64,000 nt of DNA from NCBI RefSeq assembly GCF_014646355.1, contig NZ_BMNH01000012.1:124001-188000 (forward strand). Reading direction: 5' to 3'. The notes beneath the pieces were generated by a model, which worked only from the letters and a program-made list of their open reading frames with translations, searched no databases and was not told the DNA's origin. The DNA is from Nonomuraea cavernae. Lineage in GTDB: Bacteria > Actinomycetota > Actinomycetes > Streptosporangiales > Streptosporangiaceae. Position numbers and translations under genes: made by a program. This document shows, piece after piece, positions 24,113 through 32,701 of this stretch; within the stretch, counting starts at the first letter, position 1, and each line of letters starts with the position of its first letter.

Positions 24113-25365
24113 AATCCCCCCGTACCACCGCTTTGCTGCGCCGCGCGACGGCGGTGACCCTGGCCGCCCTGACCGCGACGGCGGCCACAGCACCCACGGC
24201 CTCTGCGGCCTCTGCGGCCTCTGCCGACGCGGCAGCCTCGCGCACCGCTGTCACTTCCACTGCCGAGGGCGCGCGTGTCCCGGCGGTCTCCGGCCCGCGT
24301 GGCAAGCTGCTGACCGCCCGCCCGCTGAAGGGCGGGGCGGCGCTGCCGAGCGCGGCGCGCACCTGGTCCGTCACCTACCTCTCCGAGGGCGCCACCGGCA
24401 AGCGCGTCGTGGTGTCCGGCACGGTGTCGGTGCCGAAGACGGCGCCCCCGCGCGGCGGCTGGCCGGTGATCAGCTGGGCGCACGGCACGACCGGGACGGC
24501 CGACGTCTGCGCCCCCTCGAAGGACGACGAGAACGGGCCGGCGCACGCCTACGTGTCCGCGATGCGGCCCACGCTCGACGCCTGGGTGGCCCGTGGCTTC
24601 GCCGTCGTGCAGACCGACTACGAAGGGCTCGGCACGCCGGGCGAGCACCCGTACATGAACAGCCGCAGCGCCGCCAACACCGTGATCGACATCGTGCGCG
24701 CGGCGCGCGGGGTGGACCGCCGGGTGGGGCGTGACTGGTTCACGGTGGGGCACAGTCAGGGCGGGCACGCCGCGCTGGTCACGGCCGCCGCGAACGACAC
24801 GAGGAAGGGGCCGCGGCTGCGCGGCGCGGTGTCGATCGCGCCGGGCGGGTGGGGGCTCAGCCAGACCGTGCCCTACTTCCGCGACAACCTGCCCGCGCCG
24901 GTGGACGCCCTGGCCTTCCTGCCCACGATCCTCATCGGCGCCTCGGCCGCCGAGCCGGCCGTCAAGCCCGAGGAGATCCTGACGGACGAGATGCGTCCGC
25001 TGCTCGCGGCCGCCCGCACGGCGTGCGTGGCCCAGGTGCGCGAGGTGGCCGCGGTCACCCCCGTCAGCCAGGTGATCAGGACGGACGCCGACCTGGCCCC
25101 GCTCACCGCCTACCTGCGGGCGCAGGAACCCGTCGGCCTGCGCGTCACGGTGCCGACCCTGGTCGCCCAGGGCACGCACGACGGCCTGGTGCCCAAGCAG
25201 ACGACGGACCTGATCGTGGCCGACCTGTGCCGGCAGACCCCGAAGGTCACCTACCGGGTCTACGACGGCGCCGACCACCGGGGCGCGGTCCCGAGGTCCT
25301 TCGATGACGCCCTGGCCTTCACCAAGGCGATCCTCGCCGGACAGACCCCCGCCACCACCTGCTGA
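24109..25365 (+). CDS. Secreted lipase/esterase (LIP family)
   Basis: This 418-residue protein starts at GTG 24109, overlapping the flavoprotein stop, with GGAAGGATC upstream. Residues 1-35 form a signal peptide (basic KSPRTTALLRR, Ala-rich core ending in ASA). The mature part is a secretory lipase alpha/beta-hydrolase with VISWAHGTTG, the nucleophile elbow GHSQGG, the acid in VAQGTHDGLVP and the His in YDGADHRGAV. Tight coupling to a steroid flavoprotein suggests that it releases free sterols or fatty acids from esters outside the cell. That role is inference. Confidence 0.85.
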   Translation: MKSPRTTALLRRATAVTLAALTATAATAPTASAASAASADAAASRTAVTSTAEGARVPAVSGPRGKLLTARPLKGGAALPSAARTWSVTYLSEGATGKRVVVSGTVSVPKTAPPRGGWPVISWAHGTTGTADVCAPSKDDENGPAHAYVSAMRPTLDAWVARGFAVVQTDYEGLGTPGEHPYMNSRSAANTVIDIVRAARGVDRRVGRDWFTVGHSQGGHAALVTAAANDTRKGPRLRGAVSIAPGGWGLSQTVPYFRDNLPAPVDALAFLPTILIGASAAEPAVKPEEILTDEMRPLLAAARTACVAQVREVAAVTPVSQVIRTDADLAPLTAYLRAQEPVGLRVTVPTLVAQGTHDGLVPKQTTDLIVADLCRQTPKVTYRVYDGADHRGAVPRSFDDALAFTKAILAGQTPATTC

Positions 25366-25493
25366 CCCTCGCCCGACCACCGGCGCGTCCGGTCCCGGCC
25401 TCACCAGGCGGGACCGGGGGCGCCGGACCGCTGCCCGGCTTCGCCGAGGGGCCGGGCGCGCCGGACCGGTGCCAGGGGCCACCGGCGAACCCG

Positions 25494-26660
25494 TCAGACC
25501 AGGTCGGCCTCGATGGACAGGCCGAACTCGCCCTTGCCGTACATCGCGAGGGCCCGTTCGACGTCGTTGGCGACGTGCACGCTGCCCGCGTGCGCGTCGC
25601 GCCAGGCGCGCTCGATGGGGTTGCCGCGGCTGAGCGAGCTCCCGCCGGCGGTCTTGAACAGGATGTCGATCGCCTCCAGCGCCCGCTCGGTGGCGCGGAC
25701 CTGGTCCCTGCGCAGCCGCAGCCGCAGCTTCATGGGGATCGGCTCGCCCCTGACGGTGTGCTCGTACAGCTCGCGGATGTTGCGGTCGGTCTGCAGGACG
25801 GCCGCGTCGATCTCCGACGCGGCCCTGGCCACCGCGACCTGGGCGAACTGGTCCTCGGCGAACCGGCCGCCGCCCAGGCTGAGGCGGACCCGGTCGCGCA
25901 TCGCGGTGACGTAGGACCGGTAGCAGCCGGCCGCCATGCCGATCACGGGCGCGGTGATCGTGGTCGTGAACATGCCGCCGAACGGCATCCGGTAGAGCGG
26001 GCCGGTGTTGACCTTCTGGCCGGGGCCGCGCAGCTGCGCCTGCTCGTAGTTGCGCATGACGCGGTGGTCGGGCACGAACACGTCCTCCACGATGATGTCG
26101 TTGCTGGCCGTCCCGCGCAGCCCGATGACGTCCCAGACGTCCTCGATCACGTACTCGGTTCGGGGCACCAGCACGGTCATGAAGTCCACCGGCCTGCCCT
26201 GCTCGCCCACGACCAGGCCGCCGACCAGCGCCCAGGACGCGTGCTCGCACCCGGAGGAGAACCGCCACCGGCCGGACACCCGGTAGCCGCCCCGCACGGG
26301 CGTCAGCCGGCCGATGGGAGCGTACGACGACGACACCAGCACGTCCGGGTCGTCCCCCCAGACCTCGTCCTGCGCCGCCTCGGCGAACAGGCCGAGCTGC
26401 CAGGCGTGCACCCCGAGCACGGAGACCAGCCAGCCGGTGGACCCGCACACGGCGGAGATCTCCCGGACGACCGTGAAGAACAGCGCCGGGTCGCCCTCGG
26501 CGCCGGAGTAGCGCTTGGGCTGCAGCATCCGGAAGACCCCGGCGTCGAGGAGCTCCCTGATCGTCTCCTCCGGGACCCGCCGCTCCTCGTCGGTGGACCG
26601 GGCACGCTCGGCGAACCTCGGCAGTAGCGTGCGAACCGAGTCCAGAACCTCGTCACTCAT
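25494..26660 (-). CDS. hsaA: 3-HSA 4-monooxygenase oxygenase subunit
   Basis: This 388-residue flavin-dependent monooxygenase has the acyl-CoA-dehydrogenase fold. The start is ATG 26660. Long segments match mycobacterial HsaA in pattern: ALFFTVVREISAVCGSTGWLVSVLGVHAWQLGLF, SSSYAPIG, SSGCEHASW, DVIGLRGTASND and ERAWRDAHAGSVHVANDVERAL. HsaA, with reduced FMN from HsaB, hydroxylates 3-HSA to the catechol 3,4-DHSA. It is transcribed divergently from kshA; palindrome S8 fits both promoters. The HsaB partner is encoded at 41 kb. Confidence 0.9.
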   Translation of the reverse strand: MSDEVLDSVRTLLPRFAERARSTDEERRVPEETIRELLDAGVFRMLQPKRYSGAEGDPALFFTVVREISAVCGSTGWLVSVLGVHAWQLGLFAEAAQDEVWGDDPDVLVSSSYAPIGRLTPVRGGYRVSGRWRFSSGCEHASWALVGGLVVGEQGRPVDFMTVLVPRTEYVIEDVWDVIGLRGTASNDIIVEDVFVPDHRVMRNYEQAQLRGPGQKVNTGPLYRMPFGGMFTTTITAPVIGMAAGCYRSYVTAMRDRVRLSLGGGRFAEDQFAQVAVARAASEIDAAVLQTDRNIRELYEHTVRGEPIPMKLRLRLRRDQVRATERALEAIDILFKTAGGSSLSRGNPIERAWRDAHAGSVHVANDVERALAMYGKGEFGLSIEADLV

Positions 26661-26742
26661 CGTCTTGACGCTCCGTGTCGCGCTCGTCGGGCAGGTGCCG
26701 TCCATGATGGTGCGTCGCACCGGCCTGCGCGTGTCCGGGGCA

Positions 26743-26757
26743 TCCCGCCCAATGGGA
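26743..26757. promoter_or_regulatory. Regulon palindrome S8 (TCCCGCCCAATGGGA), bidirectional
   Basis: This single site lies between hsaA and kshA. Towards kshA, TACGTT (26787-26792) starts 29 bp away; towards hsaA, CACCAT (26712-26707) starts 30 bp away. The equal spacing shows one operator can serve both promoters. Confidence 0.82.
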
Positions 26758-26832
26758 CTCATCGTCCGGTCGCGCTTCCCAGCTCCTACGTTGACGAACG
26801 GAGACAAGTGCGTCCTGAAGGGTTGGATAGAC

Positions 26833-27987
26833 GTGACTGCAGCAGAAGCCGGCACCGACGGCGTCCGCGCGATCGAGGCGGAAGCGGTGCCCACGCGATT
26901 CGCCAGAGGCTGGCACTGCCTCGGCCTGTCGGAGAGGTTCAAGGACGGCAGACCGCACACCGTCAACGCCTTCGGCCAGAAGCTCGTGATCTTCCAGAGC
27001 GGCGACGGCAGGCTCAACGTGCTCGACGCCTACTGCCGGCACATGGGCGCCGACCTGTCCCAGGGCACGATCAAGGGTGACGAGATCGCCTGCCCGTTCC
27101 ACGACTGGCGCTGGGGCGGCGACGGCCGCTGCAAGCAGATCCCCTACTCGCGCCGCGTCCCGCTGCGCGCCCGCACCTCCGCGTGGACCACGATGGACCA
27201 GGACGGCCTGCTGTTCGTCTGGAACGACCCGGAGGGCAACCCGCCGCCGCCCGAGGTGACGATCCCCCGCATCGAGGGCGCCACGAGCGACGAGTGGACG
27301 ACGTGGGTCTGGAAAGAGATCGTGGTCGACACCAACTGCCGCGAGGTCGTGGACAACATCGTCGACATGGCGCACTTCTTCTACGTGCACTACTCGTTCC
27401 CGACGTACTTCAAGAACATCTTCGAGGGCCCGGTCGCCACACAGATCATGAAGGGCGTGGGCCGTCCCGACGCGCGCCCGCCCGCCAAGAACGGCGAGCC
27501 GCAGATGCGCGGCAACACCTCGGTCGCGTCCTACCACGGCCCGTCGTTCATGATCGACGACCTGACCTACCACTACGACGACATGGACCTCCATTCCGTC
27601 CTGATCAACGCCCACTACCCGATCGACGCCAACTCGTTCGTCCTGCACTCGGGCATCATCGTGCGGCGCAGCGACAAGCTCCCGGCGGGCGCGGCCGATG
27701 CCATGGCCGTCAAACTGGGCGACTTCATCCTGCGGGGCTTCGACCAGGACGTGCAGATCTGGAAGCACAAGACGCGCATCGACAACCCGCTGCTGTGCGA
27801 GGAGGACGGGCCGGTCTACCAGCTCCGCCGCTGGTACGAGCAGTTCTACGTGGACGTGGCCGACGTCCGGCCGGAGATGGTGGAGCGCTTCGAGTTCGAG
27901 CTCGACACCACCCGGCCGACCGAGGTGTGGAAGCAGGAGGTCGAGGCGAACCTGGCGCGGCGGGCCGCCGAGAGCCGGACACCATGA
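26833..27987 (+). CDS. kshA: 3-ketosteroid 9-alpha-hydroxylase, oxygenase subunit
   Basis: This 384-residue Rieske oxygenase is taken to start at GTG 26833. The Rieske ligands are Cys68, His70, Cys87 and His90 (CRHMGADLSQG...CPFHDW). The mononuclear iron site is Asp178, His181 and His186 (DMAHFFYVH), with a late Asp in GFDQDVQIWKH. The segment ACPFHDWRWGGDGRCKQIPY is close to mycobacterial KshA. It hydroxylates C9 of 3-ketosteroids, which together with delta-1-dehydrogenation opens ring B. Electrons come from the reductase KshB (37-38 kb). It overlaps the next small gene by 4 bp. Confidence 0.95.
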   Translation: MTAAEAGTDGVRAIEAEAVPTRFARGWHCLGLSERFKDGRPHTVNAFGQKLVIFQSGDGRLNVLDAYCRHMGADLSQGTIKGDEIACPFHDWRWGGDGRCKQIPYSRRVPLRARTSAWTTMDQDGLLFVWNDPEGNPPPPEVTIPRIEGATSDEWTTWVWKEIVVDTNCREVVDNIVDMAHFFYVHYSFPTYFKNIFEGPVATQIMKGVGRPDARPPAKNGEPQMRGNTSVASYHGPSFMIDDLTYHYDDMDLHSVLINAHYPIDANSFVLHSGIIVRRSDKLPAGAADAMAVKLGDFILRGFDQDVQIWKHKTRIDNPLLCEEDGPVYQLRRWYEQFYVDVADVRPEMVERFEFELDTTRPTEVWKQEVEANLARRAAESRTP

Positions 27988-28277
27988 CGATCCGCACGGA
28001 CAACAGGCTGCTCGACGGCGCGCCCATGCAGCCGCTGAGCTGCCTGCAGTGCGGCGCCGCCGTGGGCGTGCGCAAGGCGAGCTGGCACCAGACCAGCATC
28101 CAGTGGGACTCCGAGTCCGTGAACGCCTGCCTGGAACGACGTGCCGCCGCTCCGGGCGGAGGGCCGAACGGCGAGGCGTTCACGGGGTGCGCGGCACTGT
28201 CCGACTCGATCAGGCGAGCGGTGCTGGACGGCGTGGTCACGGTGCCCGACGCCGGGACGGAGGACGGGCAAGAGTGA
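27984..28277 (+). CDS. Small four-Cys protein coupled to kshA
   Basis: This 97-residue protein starts at ATG 27984, overlapping the kshA stop (ATGA), and ends overlapping the GTG of the next SDR. Four Cys are arranged as CLQC near residues 20-23, CLERR near 49 and FTGCAAL near 68, suggesting a metal site or Fe-S cluster. The centre reads VRKASWHQTSIQWDSES. Similar short proteins are sometimes annotated as ferredoxins next to kshA in actinomycetes, but no classical ferredoxin Cys spacing is present. A role in electron supply or assembly of KshA is possible, not proven. Confidence 0.78.
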   Translation: MTIRTDNRLLDGAPMQPLSCLQCGAAVGVRKASWHQTSIQWDSESVNACLERRAAAPGGGPNGEAFTGCAALSDSIRRAVLDGVVTVPDAGTEDGQE

Positions 28278-29068
28278 TCGACAAGAACGTGTACGGCCCC
28301 TGGGCCGTGATCGCCGGCGGCTCCGAGGGGGTGGGCGCGTCGTTCGCGCGCCTGCTGGCGGAGGCCGGGTTCAACCTGGTGCTGATCGCCCGCAAGCCCG
28401 GACCGCTCGACGAGACCGCGGCGAAGGTCCGGGCGACGGGCGTCGAGGTCCGCACCGTCCAGCTCGACCTGCTCGACCCGGACGCCCTGCGGACGCTCCG
28501 CGCGGTGACCGACGAGCTGGAGGTCGGCCTGCTGATCTACAACGCGGGCGCCAACAGCTACGGCCACGAGTTCGTGACCGGCGACCTGGACCGGTTCCGC
28601 GACGTGATCGACCTCAACATCACGGCGCAGCTCGCGCTGGTGCACCACTTCGGCGCGCTGATGAGGGAACGCGGCCGGGGTGGCGTCCTGCTGGTCGGCT
28701 CGCTGGCGGGCTATCTGGGCCAGCCGCAGATCAGCGTCTACTCGGCGGTCAAGGCGTTCTGCCGGATCTTCGCCGAGGGGCTCTGGCAGGAGCTCGGCGA
28801 GCACGGCGTGCACGTGCTCGAACTCGTCCTCGGCATCACCCGCACCCCGGCCATGGAACGCGCCGGGCTGCGGATGGACCTCCCGGGGCTGAACATCGCG
28901 GACCCCGACGACGTGGCGCGCGAGGGTCTGGAACACCTGGCCGACGGCCCGGTCTGGGTCGCGGGCGGCAACCACGCCGCCACCGTCAAGCGCAGCGGCC
29001 CGGCCCGCGCCGAGCTGGTGCGCGGCGCGTACGAGGCGACCAGGCGGCTCGTCCCGCCCCCGAGCTGA
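28274..29068 (+). CDS. Short-chain dehydrogenase/reductase downstream of kshA
   Basis: This 264-residue SDR starts at GTG 28274 within the stop of the preceding gene. The cofactor motif GGSEGVGASFARLLAEAGFNLVLIARK and the catalytic YSAVKAFCRIFAEGLWQEL are clear; it belongs to the DltE-like SDR group. It is the third gene of the kshA operon, ends at a strong terminator, and probably reduces or oxidises a steroid hydroxyl or keto group. The specific reaction is unknown. Confidence 0.82.
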   Translation: MIDKNVYGPWAVIAGGSEGVGASFARLLAEAGFNLVLIARKPGPLDETAAKVRATGVEVRTVQLDLLDPDALRTLRAVTDELEVGLLIYNAGANSYGHEFVTGDLDRFRDVIDLNITAQLALVHHFGALMRERGRGGVLLVGSLAGYLGQPQISVYSAVKAFCRIFAEGLWQELGEHGVHVLELVLGITRTPAMERAGLRMDLPGLNIADPDDVAREGLEHLADGPVWVAGGNHAATVKRSGPARAELVRGAYEATRRLVPPPS

Positions 29069-29083
29069 GCCCTCGCGCGTGCC

Positions 29084-29130
29084 CACGCGAAGAAGGCGGC
29101 CCACCATCCGGTGGCCGCCTTCTTCGCGTG
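29084..29130. terminator. Long hairpin terminator
   Basis: CACGCGAAGAAGGCGGC pairs with GCCGCCTTCTTCGCGTG, with a one-base bulge and a further 4-bp stem (CACC/GGTG) around an ATCC loop. It separates the convergent kshA operon and the flavoprotein gene. Confidence 0.92.
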
Positions 29131-29167
29131 TCGCGCCTTCCGCCGTGGCTGTTCGGCGTCGCCGTGG

Positions 29168-30640
29168 CTATTCGGACGCCGTCGCGGCGTGCCGGCCCGC
29201 GCGGCGGCCGAAGAAGGTGCCGTCGCCGAGCGAGGTGCCGCTGACGTACCCCTGGCCGTGGATCCCTGCTCCGGCCCGGCCGGCCGCGTACAGGCCGGGG
29301 ATGGGCCGGCCCGACTGGTTCAGCACGGCGCCGTCGACGGTGGTGTGCAGCCCGCCGAGGGTGAAGCCGGCCACGCCGGTCCCCTGCTCCTCCCGGCCGC
29401 CGAACCCGCCGCGCGGGTCGGCGGCGGCGAACGGCGGCCGGAGCGGCCGCAGCCACTTGGGGTCCTTGTGGAAGTACGGGTCCCGCTTGCGCTCGGCGTG
29501 CCGGTTGTAGGCGGTGACGGTGGCCTCCAGCGCGCCGGGCGGCATGCCGAGCGCCTCCTCCAGCTCGGCCAGGGTCTCGGTGACATGGCGCGGCCGCACG
29601 CCCCACAGGTCGCGCGCGGGGATGTCCTCGAAGCCCTCCTCGTCGATGATCGCCCAGTACGGTCCGGGCTGGTGCACCACGGCGGCGTGGCTGAACAGGC
29701 CGGGGTAGACGTCCTCGTTGATGAACCGCTGGCCGAGCCCGTTGACGAGCAGGCCGCGCACCAGCATGGCGGGGAGCGCCGTCAGCGCGACCTCCACGGA
29801 GGCCATCCGCCGGGTGGCCGCGCCGAGCGCGGTGGCCATCCGGATGCCGCTCCCGTCGTCGAGGCCGGCGCTGACCTTGCCGTGGCCGAGGAGCACCGGG
29901 GCGTGGTGGGCGAGCATCTCCTCGTTGTCGACGAAGCCGCCGGTGGTGAGCACGACCGCGCTGCGGGCGCGGTAGGTGACCGGGTCGCCGTAGCGGTGCG
30001 CCACGACCCCGATGACCCGGCCGTCGTCGTCCACGACCAGGTTGGTGGCCCGCGTGTCCTCGTGGCCGGTCGCCCCGGCGGCCTTGGCCGCGGCGACCAG
30101 CCGCTCCATGATCAGCCAGCCGCCGAAGGACTCGGTCGCCGGCCGGTGGCCGCGCGGCACCGGGCGGGCGAGGGTGTTGTAGGGGTGGGCGTTCTCCCCC
30201 AGCCACATCAGGCCGTCCGTGGTCGGCGGCATCCAGCTCGGCGCGTCGTACAGCGACTCGTTGAACGTCAGGCCCCGGGCGCGGAACCACTCGAAGTGCT
30301 CGACGCTGCCGTCGCAGTAGAGCCGCAGCTTCTCCTCGTCGGCGTGCGGCCCGAGGGCGGCCCTGAGGTAGGCGAACATGTTGTCCGGGTCGTCGTCGAA
30401 CCCGCACGCCTTCTGCAGCGCCGTACCGCCGCCGAGGTAGAGCTCGCCGCCGGACATCGCGGACGAGCCGCCGGGCCCGCCCGCGCGTTCCAGCACCAGC
30501 ACGTCGGCGCCCGCCGCCGCGGCCTCGAACGCGGCGGCGGCGCCGGCGCAGCCGAAGCCGACCACGAGCACGTCACATTCATGGTCGAAACCCGTCAGCG
30601 AGCCGGCGCTCACGGGCTCCACCGAGGGCGTGGCGGTCAC
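29168..30640 (-). CDS. FAD-dependent steroid dehydrogenase, delta-4(5-alpha)-KSTD-like
   Basis: This 490-residue flavoprotein of the fumarate-reductase/KSTD superfamily starts at GTG 30640 after GGGAGGGGCG. The FAD motif is VLVVGFGCAGAAAAFEAAAAGADVLVLER. The C-terminal GAGIHGQGYVSGTSLGDGTFFGRRAG has a Tyr-x-Ser arrangement like the active-site Tyr/Ser pair described for Rhodococcus delta-4-(5-alpha)-KSTD, and lacks the Y-x-G-P-G of delta-1 enzymes. It follows hsaC by 42 bp in one transcript. It may desaturate 5-alpha-3-ketosteroids to feed the 4-ene pathway; specificity is inferred from motif recall, not measured. Confidence 0.72.
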   Translation of the reverse strand: MTATPSVEPVSAGSLTGFDHECDVLVVGFGCAGAAAAFEAAAAGADVLVLERAGGPGGSSAMSGGELYLGGGTALQKACGFDDDPDNMFAYLRAALGPHADEEKLRLYCDGSVEHFEWFRARGLTFNESLYDAPSWMPPTTDGLMWLGENAHPYNTLARPVPRGHRPATESFGGWLIMERLVAAAKAAGATGHEDTRATNLVVDDDGRVIGVVAHRYGDPVTYRARSAVVLTTGGFVDNEEMLAHHAPVLLGHGKVSAGLDDGSGIRMATALGAATRRMASVEVALTALPAMLVRGLLVNGLGQRFINEDVYPGLFSHAAVVHQPGPYWAIIDEEGFEDIPARDLWGVRPRHVTETLAELEEALGMPPGALEATVTAYNRHAERKRDPYFHKDPKWLRPLRPPFAAADPRGGFGGREEQGTGVAGFTLGGLHTTVDGAVLNQSGRPIPGLYAAGRAGAGIHGQGYVSGTSLGDGTFFGRRAGRHAATASE

Positions 30641-30682
30641 GCGACGCCCCTCCCTCGCGGCACACGCTTCATGGGGATCCGT

Positions 30683-31612
30683 TCAGGACGTGGTGGCGAC
30701 GGACTTGGGGACGAAGGCGGCGAGCGGCTCGGACCCGGACCAGTCGTGGCCCCAGTAGCTGTCGGCCGTGATCTCCTCGGCCGTGTAGTAGGTCTCGTCG
30801 ACGAGCATGCCGTCGGTGCCGTACTCGATGTCCCAGCCGCCGGGCGCGCGGACGTAGAAGGAGACCATCTTGTCGTTGGTGTGCCGGCCCAGCGTCGAGG
30901 AGATGGAGAAGCCGCTCTTGCCCACCCGGTCGAGCGCCATCCCGACCGCGTCGAGGCTGTCGACCTCGACCATCAGGTGCACCAGCCCCGGGTCGCCCGC
31001 GAAGGGCGCGGGGCAGATGGCCAGGCTGTGGTGGCGCTGGTTGATCCCGAGGAAGCGGACCCGCCGGACGGGCGGCCGGCCGCCGCCGACCTTCATGGCG
31101 CCGCGCGGCAGGAAGCCCAGCACCTCGGTGTAGAAGGAGACGGTCTCGTCCATGGCGGTGGTGGGCAGCACGACGTGGCCCATCCCCTGCGGCCCGGTGA
31201 CGAACTTCTGCGCCATCCCGGTGACGACGGGGCTGTGGTCGAGCACCGGACCGAAGAAGATCTCGACCGGGACGCCGGCCGGGTCGGTGAACGTGATGAC
31301 CTGCTCCACCGCGCGCTCGGCGGCCTGCTGCTCGTCGAGCATCTTGACCGGTGTGCCGGACGCCTCGACGGCCCTGCCGACGGTGGCGAGCGCGAACTGG
31401 TCGCGCACCTCCCAGCCGACGGCGAGCACCCGGTCGGTGTCGCCGGGCACCACGATGAGGCGTGCCTGGCGCTCGTCCATCCGGAGGTACAGGGTGTCCG
31501 GGTCGGGCCCGGATCCTTCCGCGAATCCGAGCCCGTCGATCACGAGCTCGCGCCAGCGGTCGATGTCACGCGTCTGGACCTTGAGATAACCAAGTCCTCG
31601 GATCTGCGTCAC
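30683..31612 (-). CDS. hsaC: 3,4-DHSA extradiol dioxygenase
   Basis: This 309-residue vicinal-oxygen-chelate dioxygenase starts at GTG 31612 (MTQIRGLGYLKVQTRD) after GGGGGAAC. Iron ligands are visible as His146 (GPQGMGHVVL), a second His in GLVHLMVEVD and a Glu in WDIEYGTDG. The N- and C-terminal halves are the expected repeated VOC domains. HsaC meta-cleaves the catechol 3,4-DHSA to 4,9-DSHA, the substrate of HsaD. It is driven from palindrome S9 and followed by the delta-4-KSTD-like gene. Confidence 0.93.
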   Translation of the reverse strand: MTQIRGLGYLKVQTRDIDRWRELVIDGLGFAEGSGPDPDTLYLRMDERQARLIVVPGDTDRVLAVGWEVRDQFALATVGRAVEASGTPVKMLDEQQAAERAVEQVITFTDPAGVPVEIFFGPVLDHSPVVTGMAQKFVTGPQGMGHVVLPTTAMDETVSFYTEVLGFLPRGAMKVGGGRPPVRRVRFLGINQRHHSLAICPAPFAGDPGLVHLMVEVDSLDAVGMALDRVGKSGFSISSTLGRHTNDKMVSFYVRAPGGWDIEYGTDGMLVDETYYTAEEITADSYWGHDWSGSEPLAAFVPKSVATTS

Positions 31613-31722
31613 GTTCCCCCATCCAATCTGCCGATGTAGAGGTCGAGCATCGAGCCCTCCGGTCCGTGGCGGCCTCATGTCCACCCCAAGGTGGCAGAGA
31701 CCGCCCGGGACCGCCCCCGGCC

Positions 31723-31737
31723 TCCCGCTGAGTGAGA
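31723..31737. promoter_or_regulatory. Regulon palindrome S9 (TCCCGCTGAGTGAGA)
   Basis: It faces hsaC: the minus-strand -10 candidate CACCTT (31693-31688) starts 29 bp beyond it. The leader to the GTG is longer than at the other sites. Confidence 0.75.
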
Positions 31738-31801
31738 GTCACCGCCCGCCGGGGCCGGTCCTCCAGGTCCGGTACGGGCTCACGAGGCCGCCCGAATGGA
31801 A

Positions 31802-31816
31802 TCCCAGTGATCGGAA
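31802..31816. promoter_or_regulatory. Regulon palindrome S10 (TCCCAGTGATCGGAA)
   Basis: It faces the SDR at 31893. TAGGTT (31847-31852) starts 30 bp downstream and the ATG lies 76 bp downstream. It has four differences from the perfect site. Confidence 0.65.
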
Positions 31817-31892
31817 TCCATCCCCAGGCGTCCCCCGGCGCGGCGCTAGGTTCCCCACGATCCGTATTTTCGACGAGCGGGAGGCGGGCCTC

Positions 31893-32696
31893 ATGGGCTC
31901 CGGGCGGCTGGACGGGCGGACGGCGATCATCACCGGTGGCGGCGACGGGATCGGCAGGGGCGTGGCCCGCCGCTTCGCCGCCGAGGGCGCGCGGATCCTC
32001 GTGGCCGAGATCGACGAGGAGACCGGCCGGCGCACCGCCCTGGAGCTGAGCGACGAGTTCGGGGCCGACGCCCGGTTCCTGGCCACGGACGTCACCGACA
32101 GGGCGCGGGTGGAGGCCATGGTGGACGTCGCGGTGCGGACCTGGGGCGGGGTCGACATCCTGGTCAACAACGCCTGGGGCAGTGTGGGCGGGCTCGGCCG
32201 GGTCGAGAACAAGACGGACGAACAACTCGGCCAGGGCTTCGCCATGGGCTACTACGGGCCGTTCTGGGCGATGCGGGCGGCGTTCCCGCACATGAAGAGG
32301 CAGGGCTGGGGCCGCGTGGTCAACATGTGCTCCCTGAACGGGGTCAACGCCCACATGGGCACCCTGGAGTACAACTCGGCCAAGGAGGCGCTGCGGGCGC
32401 TCACCCGCACCGCCGCCAGGGAGTGGGCGCCCACCGGGGTCGTGGTCAACGCGGTCTGCCCCGGCGCGAAGAGCGCGGCGTTCAACCGGAGGATGGCGGC
32501 GAACCCGGAGCTCGCCGCGGCGGCCGACCGGTCCAACCCGATGGGACGGATGGGCGACCCGGAGCAGGACATCGCGCCCGTCGTGCTGTTCCTGTCCAGC
32601 GAGGACGCCCGCTACCTCACCGGCAACACGCTCTTCGTGGACGGCGGATCGCACATCAACGGCGTCGCCTGGGCCCCCGACCTCGACGCCTCCTGA
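31893..32696 (+). CDS. Short-chain dehydrogenase/reductase
   Basis: This 267-residue SDR starts at ATG 31893 after GGGAGGCGGG. It has TGGGDGIGRGVARRF, NNAWGSVGG, the catalytic YNSAKEAL and C-terminal FVDGGSHINGVAWAPD. It is similar in layout to the SDR that leads the importer operon (NNAYSGSYG there). A separate promoter with palindrome S10, divergent from hsaC, puts it in the steroid regulon. Reaction unknown; a hydroxysteroid or hydroxyacyl-CoA dehydrogenase is likely. Confidence 0.82.
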   Translation: MGSGRLDGRTAIITGGGDGIGRGVARRFAAEGARILVAEIDEETGRRTALELSDEFGADARFLATDVTDRARVEAMVDVAVRTWGGVDILVNNAWGSVGGLGRVENKTDEQLGQGFAMGYYGPFWAMRAAFPHMKRQGWGRVVNMCSLNGVNAHMGTLEYNSAKEALRALTRTAAREWAPTGVVVNAVCPGAKSAAFNRRMAANPELAAAADRSNPMGRMGDPEQDIAPVVLFLSSEDARYLTGNTLFVDGGSHINGVAWAPDLDAS

Positions 32697-32701
32697 CGAC
32701 C

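Noticed and set aside
29111..31639. Long plus-strand open frame antisense to the delta-4-KSTD-like gene and hsaC
   Set aside because: Low-complexity Val/Gly/Arg/Asp composition and no ribosome site; the minus strand encodes two well-recognised enzymes.
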